This document shows, piece after piece, positions 35,465 through 47,000 of a stretch of DNA of 64,000 nt (position 1 is the stretch's first letter; the number at the start of each line of letters is the position of its first letter). This DNA comes from Auriscalpium vulgare (Eukaryota; Basidiomycota; Agaricomycetes; Russulales; Auriscalpiaceae). Location of the stretch: positions 124,001 through 188,000 of the forward strand of contig JAHBBC010000021.1 of assembly GCA_019915015.1 (NCBI GenBank). Reading direction: 5' to 3'. The notes beneath the pieces are model-generated. The model had not been told where the DNA came from. It saw nothing but the letters and a program-made list of their open reading frames with translations, and searched no databases. Both the position numbers and the translations under genes were made by a program.

Positions 35465-36907
35465 TCACGTCGCAGCCAGGACCCGAATAATACCATTAGC
35501 GTGCCTGAATAAGTCGACTATTTGCCCCCAGATAACAGCCCTGCTGAAGTAAGGTATTCCTCGTGCGCCGGCCTGTGAGCGACAACCTTTTGATCGCAAT
35601 CCCGTCGCCAAAACGGCAGCGCAATCTGTGTCAATTTGCAGCTGCTCAGAATACGCGTCAAAGCCAAAGCCAGACCAACGCACGTATCCGATGATCCCGT
35701 ACACGGCCTCCTTCAAAAAATTGCCGTTCTGCGGTGTTGCGCCGCGCGTGCTGGTACGAAAGACGTCGCCGATGAAAGTGTCCGTAATGTGGAAGTCGCC
35801 CCGTTGGATGCCTGACCACATACATTAACGCTGGCGAAAGAATCACGAGGATAGGGCCAGATTCACCCTTGTACAGTCCTTGGGCAGCTTGTTCCGGCGT
35901 CACACCGCCATCAGACTCTTCCATCTCAAGTAGTAGCTTGGGCTTCGTCTTGTTTTCTTCAACGTATCCAGGACTGAAGATCGTTGCTGGAAAATAGATG
36001 TGGACGCCTATGGAGTAAAGCAGCAATTCTTGTCGCAAGCCCTCCGCAAGACCTGTCGCACATCAGTCAGAAAGTCACCGACCTGCTCGTGTGAGACTGA
36101 CCTCGGATAGCGTGTTTACCTGGTGCATACGTCGAGTATCCAAACATAGACATATAGCCCAAGACGGAGGACACAAATATTATTTTGCCGTGTGACTTCG
36201 TCCTAATCATGCGTTGCGATGCCGCCTTCACGAGACTTCAGCAAGTTCCCAGCTGAGAGCGAGACACGACACTGACCATGGCAGACCAGGCAGCAAGCCA
36301 GTAAGTGTTGTCCATGCCCTTTTTCATGGATTCCTCCGTCTCCTCAACAAAGAATCCGGGCGTGGCCTTCCCGGCACATAGAAAGACGGCATCGGGCGTC
36401 TCGCCTCCGTGAGGTTCGCAAGCTACCTCCAGAGCCTCTTTTGCAGCAGTACATGTATTGAGTGAATACGAGTAGGATTTAAGGATTTGATTGGGGGTCA
36501 CGCGGGCAGCCTGGGTACAATTTCAGCGTTGTTAGAGCAGAAGGGCCGGTGGTGCGCACCTCCAATTGCGCCAGAGCCTTCGCCAATTGCTCTTCGTTGC
36601 GAGCAACTATGGACACATCTGCTCCCTTCCTGGTGAGTAATACAGCCAATGCAAGACCGAGGCCTGTTGAGCCCCCAGTAATGTAGCAATGCTAAGTGCG
36701 AGGTGTGTCAGGAAGGGACTATAGGATAAACCGGAGACGCAACTCGTCCACTAGGGTTCCACTTGGCTCCGGAGAAGAATGACCAGGTCATCGAGATAAA
36801 AAGTGCAGCTGCTAATGATGCAAGGAGAGTTGTTGCGTCTGAAAGCAAGAAATGCCGTTGAGTGCGCATGCCGGTGAAGCAGTGCAGGAGAGCTCACCGG
36901 CCAGCAT
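35465..36907 (-). CDS. TSC10: 3-ketodihydrosphingosine reductase (SDR)
   Basis: Reduces 3-ketosphinganine to sphinganine with NADPH, the second step of sphingolipid synthesis, on the ER. Seven exons (36898-36907, 36732-36838, 36560-36691, 36277-36510, 36102-36225, 35877-36052, 35465-35811) give about 376 residues. Exon 1 is 10 nt. An N-terminal membrane anchor (TTLLASLAAALFISMTWSFF) precedes the SDR fold: HCYITGGSTGLGLALAVLL (cofactor loop), DAVFLCAGKATPGFF, KIIFVSSVLGYMSMFGYSTY with catalytic Ser, Tyr, then YAPGKHAIRGLAEGLR with the Lys. The last 60 residues do not resemble the usual tail, so the final exon may be mis-modelled. Confidence 0.9.
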
Positions 36908-37370
36908 GCTCTAGAAATGGCCGACGGGAATTTCGGCACCACAGCAAGGCAGCTAGACAGAAGGTCAATCTGATGTAAAGGGGTGTACGTGTGATTTCAT
37001 ACACCTATCAGCGAACACAGTTCGATGCCGCTCGTTAGCCACGGGTAGGGCTCAAACGGGGGCGGATACGTGAAGGAGATGCAATGAAGCGCGGAAAGAA
37101 TGTGGCAATGGCACTCGGAGAATTGGTGGACAGGACCTGCAGCTGTTGAACTTTCCAAAAAGTTCCGAGGATGTGTCCAACTGAACGCAGCAGGTACAGT
37201 TACTGCCACGCACGGCTGTTCGCTTGCCGCGGCCGCGCGGCGGATTCGAGCCGGCCGGCCCGCCGCCTCCCCTTGCAGTTCACACTTCAAGTGAGTCCTC
37301 AAGGGTCCTATCATCTGTCAAAGTCAGCTACGGAAACTGGTCCACAAGTCCTCCACCTACATCTCGTACG
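36908..37370. promoter_or_regulatory. Divergent promoter between TSC10 and the fluoride exporter
   Basis: 463 bp between opposed start codons; GC-rich near 37220-37270. No gene is supported and no clear TATA box was seen. Confidence 0.35.
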
Positions 37371-38634
37371 ATGTCCTTCACCAACGCTATCCCAGATGAT
37401 GTGGAGGACATCCAACAGGAGCGCAGCTTGCGTCACAGCAGCATAGGCTCAGCTCTTGCCCGCCACCGGAGCACCGCCGATGCCAGCTCCCTCGCGAGCA
37501 TAGATAGACCCCCGAGTCGAGATGAGAAACTCCCTCCGGCGAAGGTTTATCACCCGATGTCTCCGGCGGTCCTTGCGCTACTTATGCCAGCGTCCGTGTT
37601 CGGGGTGCTCGCACGGCTGGGTGTGGTTGCCCTCGTGAACTACGACGGACGAAGTATATTTCCGCTTGCATATGCGCAAGGGATTGGGTGTCTCATAATG
37701 GGCACTGCCCTGAGGCTGAAAGACCCCATCGGTGGATTGTGAGTGTACCCCCTCTCCCAGTCCAGCGTTTGCCAATGACATGTCGCAGCTACGGACCGTT
37801 GTATACCGCCTTGACTACAGGCAAGGGCTTCAACAATGCTCTTTTGTTTAAACTCTAAAGCGACCTCAATGTTAGGCTTCTGCGGCTCTATGACTACTTT
37901 CGGCGGATGGCAACTGGACATATTCAACTCTTGGATAAATGAAGGGCAGTTCCATCGTGACTGGCTCCGCGACGTGGGTTCTCTGTCTAACCGGGTTTCG
38001 CATCACTGACACCCGTCTGAAGGTCATAGATGGGTGCACAAAGATTTTTTTCACCCTCACTATCTCCTTGGCGTCACTATCCTTTGGCGTCCATATTGGT
38101 ACCCTCATTGCACCCTATATCCCGGTATCACGCCCTCCCACACCGATCATTCGACACTCGATCACTGTGTTGTCGATTCTCACATACTTCGCCACCTATC
38201 CCGCATATTTTCGCATGTCCCCGTCCTTCCGCCATCAAGCTACAGCCGCGCTCCTGTTCAGCTTCCCTGGCACGCTCACTCGATACTTGCTCTCCATCCA
38301 GCTCAATCCACGATACAAGCTTATGCCTGTGGGGACATTCGCGGCGAACTCGCTTGGCACCGCCCTGCTTGCGATGTGTCACGTCCTCCAGGGCCTCCCG
38401 AACCCAGTGTCCGACAACGCTTGCGCTGTGCTGCAGGGCCTCGCGGATGGGTATTGCGGTTGTCTTACAACTGTGAGCACTTTCGCGGCAGAAGTGAGCG
38501 CTTTGACAGTGGGGAAACGCTGGTTCTACGCGACGCTAAGTATAGCGGTCGGGCAGCTACTCATGCTGGTGATCCTGGGCCCGAGCTTCTGGGCCGGCGG
38601 AGTCAGCGAACAGGGCAGTTGCGAGTTTGTGTGA
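37371..38634 (+). CDS. FEX1: Fluoride export protein, two-domain CrcB/FEX
   Basis: Fluoride channel of the plasma membrane that keeps cytosolic fluoride low. Four exons (37371-37738, 37789-37820, 37876-37973, 38023-38634) sum to 370 codons. As in all fungal FEX proteins, two CrcB units are fused in one chain. Unit 1: GVLARLGVVAL, QGIGCLIMGTALRLK and GFCGSMTTFGGW. Unit 2: FSFPGTLTRYLLS, GTFAANSLGTALLA and GYCGCLTTVSTFAAEV. The paired Asn/Gly and TTF-type motifs line the pore. A hydrophilic N-terminal region of about 65 residues precedes the first helix. The second intron has a GC donor (ACAG|GCAAGG), required to join ALTTGFCGSM. Confidence 0.93.
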
Positions 38635-38791
38635 TGTAAATTCTTAGATGTGTATAGCTTTGTGGTAGCAGAGTGTCGCTGTATACAATAGCTGGACGAG
38701 ATAGATGCTGCTATATCGGGAGTGTGTGGCGGAGTTTCCGTCACTGCAAAGCAACCACCACCATCTGCGCGAGGTTTTGTTTCGCCCGGTC

Positions 38792-40349
38792 ATGTCGCGA
38801 CGTCCGCAACAACAATCTATGGACAGCGGCCACGTAGATCCCCCTGAAGAAGAGGATGTTCTGAGCGGTCCAGGAGAGGGTGACGAGGTGATGGAGGAAG
38901 CTGAAGAGCAAGAGGGCTACAGTACGTGCCCTGCTACATCCACGCCTGTATCGACTGATCATATCTGCTCTCTATGCGCTCGCGCTGCGTGTCATGCAAA
39001 CTTAAATCTTTTGTTGCCTTGTAGCCTCGTCGACACCCACATCTTCGTTGACCTGGGTCAGCTGGTTTTGCTCCTTGCCTGGGCATGACTATTTCTGCGA
39101 GGTCGCGGAAGACTTCATTGAAGATGATTTCAATTTGACGGGTCTGAATGTCATGGTGCCATTCTGGAAGGAAGCCATGGAGATGGTACTGGACGTGGAA
39201 CCTGGTCCGTGCCCTTGCCTTCAGAACGCACCGCTTGGCTTATCGTTTGACATCTGTTTAGATGAAGACCTCAACAGGGTACCGGATGTTTCGATAGTGG
39301 AAGCGTCGGCCGAGCTGCTCTATGGCCTGGTACACCAACGTTATATATTGACGAGGGCAGGGTTGCAGGCTATGGTGCGAGCCCCTGGAGTCGTTATCTT
39401 GCACTTATGAACCCTTGCTTTCAGGCGGACAAATATGAGGCGGGCATCTTTGGCTCCTGCCCACGCGTATACTGCACGGGAACGAACGTTGTTCCATGCG
39501 GCCGCTCGGATCATCCAGGGAACGACACCGTCAAACTGTATTGCCCCAACTGTAACGACATCTATGTCCCCCCGAGCAGCCGATTTCAGGGTGTCGATGG
39601 TACAATTCATACAACTCCAGTCTATCGCATATTCTAATGTTTTTCTAGGCGCGTTCTTCGGAACAACTTTCGCGCATCTGTTCTTCCAGACTTACCGCGA
39701 GCTTATGCCTGCGCCGTTTTGGAAGCCACAATCGGCGTCTGGTTCTCTGTCTCCGTCGCGTTCGCCCCGAAGCGGCACTGGCAGCACTTCGACTACCGGC
39801 CCTCCTTTCGTCAATCCAAACCAGCATGGCGGCCAGAAGCGGGCCGCAGGCAAGGTGTACGTCCCAAGGATTTATGGATTCCGGGTCAGCGAAAAGGCGA
39901 AGAGCGGCCCCCGGATGCAGTGGATGCGATTGAGACCCGAGTCGCCTGATGAACTGGAGTATGTGGACTGGCGTGGTCGTTGGATTGACGACGAAGACGA
40001 GTTTGACGACGAGGAAGATGGTGAGGCTGAAGAGGACCGACAGATGGAAGACTTCGATCCTGTAGGTCGTCGCCTGCCTCACGCGCAATCGAGCTATCTG
40101 ACGGCTCGGGATATGTAGGAGCGTGCCGATGGCGATGTCGATGACGATGAGGAAGAGGAAGAGGAGGAAGAGGTGGTGGTGCAATCGGCACGAGGTGGTC
40201 GACGATTCGCAGGGCAGGAGCCGCCAGTGCAGGCCGCGCCGCTATCTGCGTACATTCGACAGCAACCGCCGATATCTGCAGAGCTTGCTGCTCGGCTGGT
40301 CAACCCAGGATCTCGAGTGAAGGTGGTCCGTCAATTGGTTCATGTGTAG
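38792..40349 (+). CDS. CKB1: Casein kinase 2 regulatory (beta) subunit
   Basis: CK2 beta dimerises through a zinc ribbon and docks the catalytic alpha subunits. Six exons (38792-38921, 39025-39204, 39262-39374, 39425-39599, 39649-40061, 40119-40349) sum to 414 codons. Core motifs: TWVSWFCSLPGHDYFCEV, EDFIEDDFNLTGL, LYGLVHQRYILTRAGLQAM, the zinc ribbon with FGSCPRVYC and LYCPNCNDIYVPP, and GAFFGTTFAHLFFQTY. The human protein is 215 residues; the extra length here is a Ser/Gly/Pro insert after APFWKP and an Asp/Glu-rich C-terminal tail with eight consecutive Glu. The start is the first Met of the SRRPQQQ N-terminus. Confidence 0.95.
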
Positions 40350-40529
40350 CTGCATAATATTCTGTAGACATAAGCGGAGTCCGGGCCGCGAATATTCCAT
40401 AATATCCACATTATGCATTGTGGGAATGGATTAGGTGATACTGTACAGACGCAAGCCACCGCACGCCGCGTGACACAGAACCATCTGGCTTGCAATCAAC
40501 GCCGCCGCTCCTCAAGACTGAACAAAACA

Positions 40530-41006
40530 ATGGTTCGCAACGGTACGACAGCTCTGCGCAGGGATTGGAGTCTTGCGACTGATGCTCGCATGCAGACACC
40601 CGCCGTGGCATCAGTGCCGGCCACCCCACTACTGCGATCCCAAAAGTTCAGCGCCCGAGTCAGCGCAAGGGCATCCAATCGACAAAAACCAAGTTTGTTC
40701 GCTCTGTCGTCCGGGAGGTTGTAGGGTTTTCGCCATATGAGCGTCGGGTCATGGAGCTGCTGAGGAACTCCAAGGTGCGTCGTCTTGTCTTATTGCCTGT
40801 ATGTGAGGTACTGATCCGCCCCCTACCCACAGGACAAGAAGGCCCGCAAACTGACGAAGAAGCGGGTGTGTGAAGATCCACTGTGATTACTTGCCGTGGT
40901 GCTGACTGGCCCTTTTTGTGTTGTGTAGCTCGGGACCCTTCTGCGCTCAAAGCGCAAGCTCGAGGAGCTGAGCAATGTCATCCAGGAGAGCCGGAGGGCG
41001 CACTGA
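40530..41006 (+). CDS. RPL36: 60S ribosomal protein L36 (eL36)
   Basis: Small basic large-subunit protein. Four exons (40530-40542, 40596-40774, 40833-40865, 40929-41006) sum to 303 nt, 100 residues, the family length. Exon 1 holds only 13 coding bases. GHPTTAIPKVQRPSQRKG is followed by the diagnostic FVREVVREVVGF-like block (KFVRSVVREVVGFSPYERRV), MELLRNSKDKKARKLTKKRL and GTLLRSKRKLEELSNVI. It has an early first intron, as is common in ribosomal protein genes. Confidence 0.93.
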
Positions 41007-41220
41007 GTGTTGTCCGTGCCGTCGCTATGATTCCACACCGGTCAGAGAGCGACCGCCTCTGTGCTATGTACTGCTATGCCCTCAATGCCAATGCATGCGC
41101 TTCCGACTTGTCGTGTATAAGTCGGCCCCATGGGATGAAACCGGGAGCAATGATATTTCATTTTGTCGCTGCGGCTAAAGACGTTATGTACACGTGATAA
41201 ACGAATGCGCGACCGCCCTT

Positions 41221-41244
41221 ACACCGCGGGTTGCCCCAAATCGC
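41221..41244 (+). repeat. Inverted repeat, left copy
   Basis: A 24-bp block that matches the reverse complement of 42243-42266 at 23 of 24 bases. Weaker similarity (GATGTGG...ATCTACGC) continues for about 60 bp inside. See findings. Confidence 0.75.
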
Positions 41245-41481
41245 TCCCGGCGTGTAAGTGGCGGGGATGTGGGATCTATCCCGCATCTACGCCATTTATG
41301 CGCAGAATCGCCGCGACGCGCAAAAGTAGCGGCGAGACGGGATCGCCGCCGTTTCTGCGCCGGTTCTATCCCAGATTCGCGCCAGTTCTGCGCATGTAGC
41401 AGATTCAGGACCCTGGCGGGCTGGTTTGCTTCGACATATTGCAATATACTAATACTGCATGCTTGTATTGACTGGATTATG

Positions 41482-41911
41482 CTACATATGGGACAGTCTA
41501 CGGTACAAATGACTACAATACCCGTCACTCTTGCTCACGTCGCCCTTCGCTCACCTGCAGGGCTGTCTCAGCGGCTCTGTAGCACGTCACAATGAGCAAT
41601 CAGATAGGACAGACATGAAGAATACTGACCGTGGCCGAAGAAGCGTGGAGCTCGAGAAAGTGAACTAAATGCATAGGATGAGCCGAGTCCGACAGACTGA
41701 GTGTAGCGGAAGCAGGACTTACCTCCACTGCAATCGGGACCGACCTACGACGAAAAGGTGAGTAACAGCGCCCCAAAAGAGACATATAGCACTCACCCGG
41801 AGCGCATATATCCAGCTTGAGATGCCCTCGAGGCCTCTGCAGCGGGTGTGGCGCGCATACCTGGGCTGAGCACACCATCGACGTTGCTCGAGTAAGCCGA
41901 GGAGTCGACAT
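41482..41911 (-). CDS. Possible small multi-exon gene inside the inverted repeats
   Basis: Not recognised. From an ATG at 41911 the minus strand can be read as several very short exons with good GT...AG signals: the first ends near CTCCGG|GTGAGT, then a 22-nt exon (about 41728-41749) and a 35-nt exon (about 41631-41665), then two more short ones, ending at a TAG at 41482. The product would be about 80 residues, Arg/Ser/Leu-rich (RPRGHLKLDICAPGRSRLQW and SSLSRAPRFFGH). The signals are regular but no family supports it, so this may be a chance pattern or a non-coding RNA. Confidence 0.25.
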
Positions 41912-42242
41912 TCGGAGGCTCAATGAGGAGGGGACGAGTCTTGGAGGCAGGGCAGGAGGGCAGGGCGTGCGGGTGAGGGAGGTGGTGGTGTGGGGGAAAG
42001 GGAGCTCAAGAGACAAGTCGAGAGGCTGCGGTATAAATGAGAGACGACTCGGACGTGTTGTTTGCGCGTTGTTTGGCTTGAGCCGCGCGGCACTGGCTCG
42101 GCATCGTGTGTACCGGAAATATATTTGGTGGCGATTTAGGCCGCAAATTTACGCTGGGGGCAAATGTGGCGGAAATGGCACGGAGCGTCGATTTGGCGGA
42201 GAGGTAGCGTAGATATTGTATCTACTCCACATCTATCTGGAG

Positions 42243-42266
42243 GCGATTTAGGGCAACCCGCGGTGT
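42243..42266 (-). repeat. Inverted repeat, right copy
   Basis: Reverse complement of 41221-41244 with one mismatch. The pair encloses about 1.05 kb between RPL36 and PEX2. The flanking 100 bp on the inside is rich in repeated GGCG/AAATCGCC-type words. Confidence 0.75.
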
Positions 42267-42303
42267 TAGGCTTCCGCCCGACTGCGTCTTCCATGATCAC
42301 CCC

Positions 42304-43909
42304 ATGAGCCCCATGTCCTCTCTGCAGCAAGCATGGGACCTCGCACAACCACGCCTGAACTCAGTGAAGGACTCACTATTCTCCATAGCGTCCCCGACGA
42401 CCAGGATCATCCGCGTGGGACAGCTGGATGCCGAGTTGCTTGACCAAGAGTTGGTCAACATCCTTCGAGACCCTCTCAGTAAAGCTTTGGGATTAATACA
42501 CGTCTGCTCTCTCCTCTCCTCATTGAATCCGACAACTGATCGGATGCTATGCCAGTCTACACTGAAAACGCGCTTCGAGCCGGAGTTGGTGTTGGTCATC
42601 CAGCTCACACTCTACAGGCTGTCCGTATGGAATTCGGGCGCATCCTATGGTGCTAAATTACAGGATTTGACGTACAGAGCCCCTGCATCCTCCGCGAAGC
42701 ATCTATCGCGTGCGTACGCTTACCTTGGCTGCTGTGTTTTACTCACAAGTTGGCATCTGTCCAGCTACCGGCTTGCCGCGACGCCTCCTCCTCATACACG
42801 GTAGCCTCACAATCATTGTGCCGTACCTTCACAATCGAATACGCGGAAGCGCACTGTCGAAGGCTTGGCCTGATGCCCCCAGTTCTGACCGACGAAGAAA
42901 GGCATGGGACTTATTGACGAGGCTCGAGACTCTGCACGGCGTACTTGCTCTGGGAAGCTTCGTGAGCTTTCTATGGGACGGACGGTGCGCGTTAATCCCG
43001 CTGGATGCGTACTCGGACACTCTGATGATCATGGTGATTATTTGCCCAGGTACCGTACCCTTGTAGACCGGCTATTGGGCATGCAGCTCGTGCCGGCGCG
43101 TCCGTTAATCAGACGAGACGTCAGCTACGAGTTCATGAACCGCCAAATGGTATGGCATGCATTCACCGTGAGTAAACCTGTCCCTTCTACTAGCCAACTT
43201 CCGCGTGATACGCTCCCCTCAGGAATTCCTCCTCTTTATACTTCCTCTCCTCCCCCATCGCACTCTTCGCCGAGCCTTCTCTACCGGGTTCTCAGCGGTG
43301 ACCCATCCTCTCACCGCGCTTCCAATCCTGCTCCCAGCACGTGCACGCGCGCTCATGGGAATGTCCGAGGCGAGCGGTGAAGACAGCAAATTGCCCACAC
43401 CTCCGCATGGTAATTATTGGCACCTTTCTTCCGCGGAATGCGCTGTGTGCCATGAGAATGCCGCGGTCAATCTCAATCTCTCGGAACCAGCAAATGCATT
43501 AGCGCAGGCAAGTGGCACCGGCGTCTACGCTCCCTCCGCCTCGCAAGGGACACATACGGGGGCCCTGGACAGTGACGAGCCTCCAGCGCACCCGATCACC
43601 ACGCCGTACGCTGCTTCGTGTGGGCATACCTACTGCTACGCATGCATCGCGGAGAGGATGCTCCGGGCGGCCGATGAAGGGACAGGGCCATGGGAATGCC
43701 TGCGATGCGGCGTGGCCGTTCACCTTGCGCAGCGCGTCCAGGTGGATGAGATCTACTGGGCAAGTGAGGGCGAGGGCGAGGGCGAGGGCAGCGTGGAGGA
43801 ATGGGGCAGTGACTACTTCGACGAGCTTGGTAGCAGCATAAGCGGGGTAAGCGGGAGCATGGGGAGTCGGAGCTGGGTTAGCGGGAGTGATGAAGATCGG
43901 TCTGAGTGA
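42304..43909 (+). CDS. PEX2: Peroxin-2, RING E3 ubiquitin ligase of the peroxisome
   Basis: Pex2 is part of the Pex2-Pex10-Pex12 membrane ligase that ubiquitinates the import receptor Pex5. Five exons (42304-42501, 42556-42709, 42765-42984, 43050-43167, 43223-43909) sum to 459 codons. RVGQLDAELLDQELVNIL near the N-terminus is the Pex2 signature; PALRRLLLIHG-like and TEFLLFILPLLPHRTLRRAF segments are in or near the membrane. The C-terminal RING has CAVCHENAAV, then after a Ser/Gly/Thr-rich insert SCGHTYCYACIAERML and WECLRCG, giving the zinc ligands. The tail is acidic and Ser/Gly-rich. The start may be either of two nearby Mets. Confidence 0.9.
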
Positions 43910-44087
43910 CCGCTGCCAACATATGTTGTAGATAAATGATTATCGATCATCAAACATCTTCACTCTACGTCTATTAGATATGCATGCAGCTGCAAGTAAT
44001 TTTATGTAAATCAAGAACGTGAGCAACAGTGGTGAACACTGAAAGCCCTCGGTAGATGCGAATATGTCTCACTGAGGACGAGCGCGC

Positions 44088-47000
44088 TCATCGCTTTCCA
44101 AAGACATCCGCCATGATTTGTTTGAGGACAATGGGATCCGTCTTCGACAGGTATCTCGACTCCATGACCTGCGTACCCCCGCATGCAATTTCGGCTTCCT
44201 GCAGGCGCGCCGCTACAAATGAGGACAATAGCGTCGTACGCGTGGGGTCGTTGTCATACGCCTAGGATTACCGCATATCAGCAGAGACTTCACACGCAAA
44301 AGATGCAGCAAATACAGACAGATTTCCGTCGGTGATACTCAACGGTATCCTCCGTGCCGTTAAAGTATGAATTCGAAGGTTGGTCCCAGTACAGAGCCAA
44401 CTTTGTGCTGCGTTTTTGCCTACGATGAGCTCAACACAAATGGCCAAAGATCAGCAGTTAATTGTACCTGTCATCATCGTCATCATCATCAGGCTTTTGT
44501 TCCACCACCTCCTTCAGTTCGGCAAACACGTCCATCCAGAGGTTGAAGATCTCTGAGTGGAGACGATCCAGAACCTCAGGACGTCCTGTGGAAACCAGTG
44601 ATGCTATTCCCATCGCAGATAACTTGCGGTGTCGAGGCTCCGAGAGGTTATCAAACTAAGGCGACGTTGAGAAGGCAGTGAATGATGTTACGGAGAGGCA
44701 CCAACCCGTTGCCACCATTGATCCAGGACAACTTCCCACAGTTGAGATTCTGAGATGTTTTGCGCGGCTGCTGTGGCTGCCATGAGGTCCTGGAAGCTCT
44801 GACGGTCTGACACCGCAATGCGGGCAAAGATGAGGGTGTGATGGAGAAGCACAAAGACATCCGCCTTCACATTCGGATGAACAATGTGACACTGGATGTA
44901 TATATCAAACAAACCTTGTCATCTTTGAGGGTCTTCACCATCGCGGCAAACAGACCTGAGCGGTAGAGAGCCTCTGCATAAATTGCAGGATTTGCCAGCT
45001 GGAACAGGATCTCGAGCGCGATCAGCAAGCCCTTGGCATTTGTCGGAAATGCCTGCTTTAAGGGGTTTAGGATTGCTGTGAATAGTTCCAAGGCATATCG
45101 CTAAGCCACGTCAATACACGTACACAAGCCGTCAGAGAGGATGGGAGAAAGCCGCACCTGCAGTATCAGATTTGCGCCTAGCAAGAAATAGCTCTCGACG
45201 ACATCAGTGATCCGTCCCAGCAAGTCCAAATTCTGCGACAGCAACGATATTGCCAACGGGAAAAGGTCGATCAAACCTGGTCCACCGGCTGCGCCTTCGA
45301 GAGTGCTAGCATTTCTCAAGGCCACGGTCCAAAGTTTGATGGCGTCCGAGTCAAGTTGCACCGAGAACTTCGACAGACATGAGTCACGATCGGGCGATGC
45401 AAGCACGTTGATCACACTTACTGCAGGGGAAAGACTCTCTTGGATGAGAGGGACGACAATAGACGAGAACGGTGCCGATTCCTCGCCAAGAGCCTGAGGT
45501 ATGTGAGCACGGAGTGACATTGAACATGTATGAACATTTACTGTGATGAGCGTCGTTAACACATGCAACAGGTGGATCTTGAACTGTGCCTCGTCTGTCG
45601 CCACCCCTAGATAGAATCGAAAATGAGCGCCGAACTCTAAAGGATGGCCCCTACGGCTCACATAGCTGTGGCAAAGTGCTTGCAATGATAGAGGCAAAAG
45701 GAATGATCTCCGAAGTCATATCAAGCCCTTTTCTGTGCAACGGAAAGAGAGTGACATACCCTGATCTCCACGCGCTCGATCACAGTGTTCAGACAGGCAG
45801 CTAGCTTGCCTTTGGTCTCGACACTCTCGACTTCGCCGATCAACTGCATCAGCTCGCTGACTGTTGCACCCAGAAAGGGCGCGAAAACATCGGCATCGAA
45901 GAGCATGACCTAACCGCGAGAGCTAGTCAGTTCCATCCCGCGACGCTCTCTTGTGAAGTAACGTACATCCACACACTGTTTGATAGCTGTGGCAGTCGTG
46001 AGCCTGACGACCTCCGTTCCGGTTCCTTTGTCAGTCAAAAGGTGCACAAGGATTTGCCACAATCGCACGTCCGTGGGCGCGGTGCAGCCTTCTTGAATCC
46101 ATCGGCCGATGAGCCACACTATCCGGCGCTTGATAATTAGGTAGCTATCAGAAGGCATCCTCAGCGCCAGATCTCTACAGGTGTGAGATGATCATACTCG
46201 GGGCTAGTATTCTTGGCTTCTTGAGTCGCAAGGTCAAGCCAAGACTGGAAATCGACATGATCCCTGAGCCGGTTGGCGCATCGACCCACAGCCGTGTAGA
46301 CGGCCTCTTTTTGGATGACGGACGACAAGTCATTGGCATGCACGGCTGAGGACACGGCGCATTGAGAAAGGAAAAAGAAGCCAAATCAGATGTCATACCG
46401 TTGACTCTTGTGAAGGCTTCAACAAGGAGAGGGGTGACGTATTGCGAGTATTGATTAGAGAAGGTCATGAGCACCCGCTCAGCACATGGCTAAATCCTAC
46501 TTGAGTGGGTTGCAGGCTGAGAAGCATGAGCTATACATACCCGGAGCTCGAATTCCCACTGAACCTCGTCATTGTCTTCAACGTTGACCCAATCCTCAGG
46601 GTCATTCATCCAACCTTCGAGGTCCGATGGATTCAGAGGCATGAACCGTGTGACGAGAAACGTGACAGCATTCTCGACGAAGTCTTTGGGCAGGGCTAGC
46701 ACAATGTGATGTGAGAAGGAAGACGCGGAATGCGATGGAGTTGGGACTCACTGCTTCCACTCGAAGACTTGACCTTCCGGGACGGAGACCATTGGGCAAG
46801 GCTCTCTTTGAAGAGTACCATCCCCTGTACGAGAAAGCGAACAGGGAACACAGCTTCCGGAGAGTCTGCAACTGGTAAGTTACTGTTTCTGCGAACGAGA
46901 GATGACCAAACCTGCAATCAGCTCTGGAGTCGAGTTTGCCTGCACCACTTTGTCCCAATAATACGAAACGAGTTCGTCACAGAAAGGCAGTTCGACGAAA

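Noticed and set aside
35135..35512. Overlapping plus-strand frames upstream of the small membrane-protein gene
   Set aside because: No start context, domain or splice pattern; low-complexity composition.
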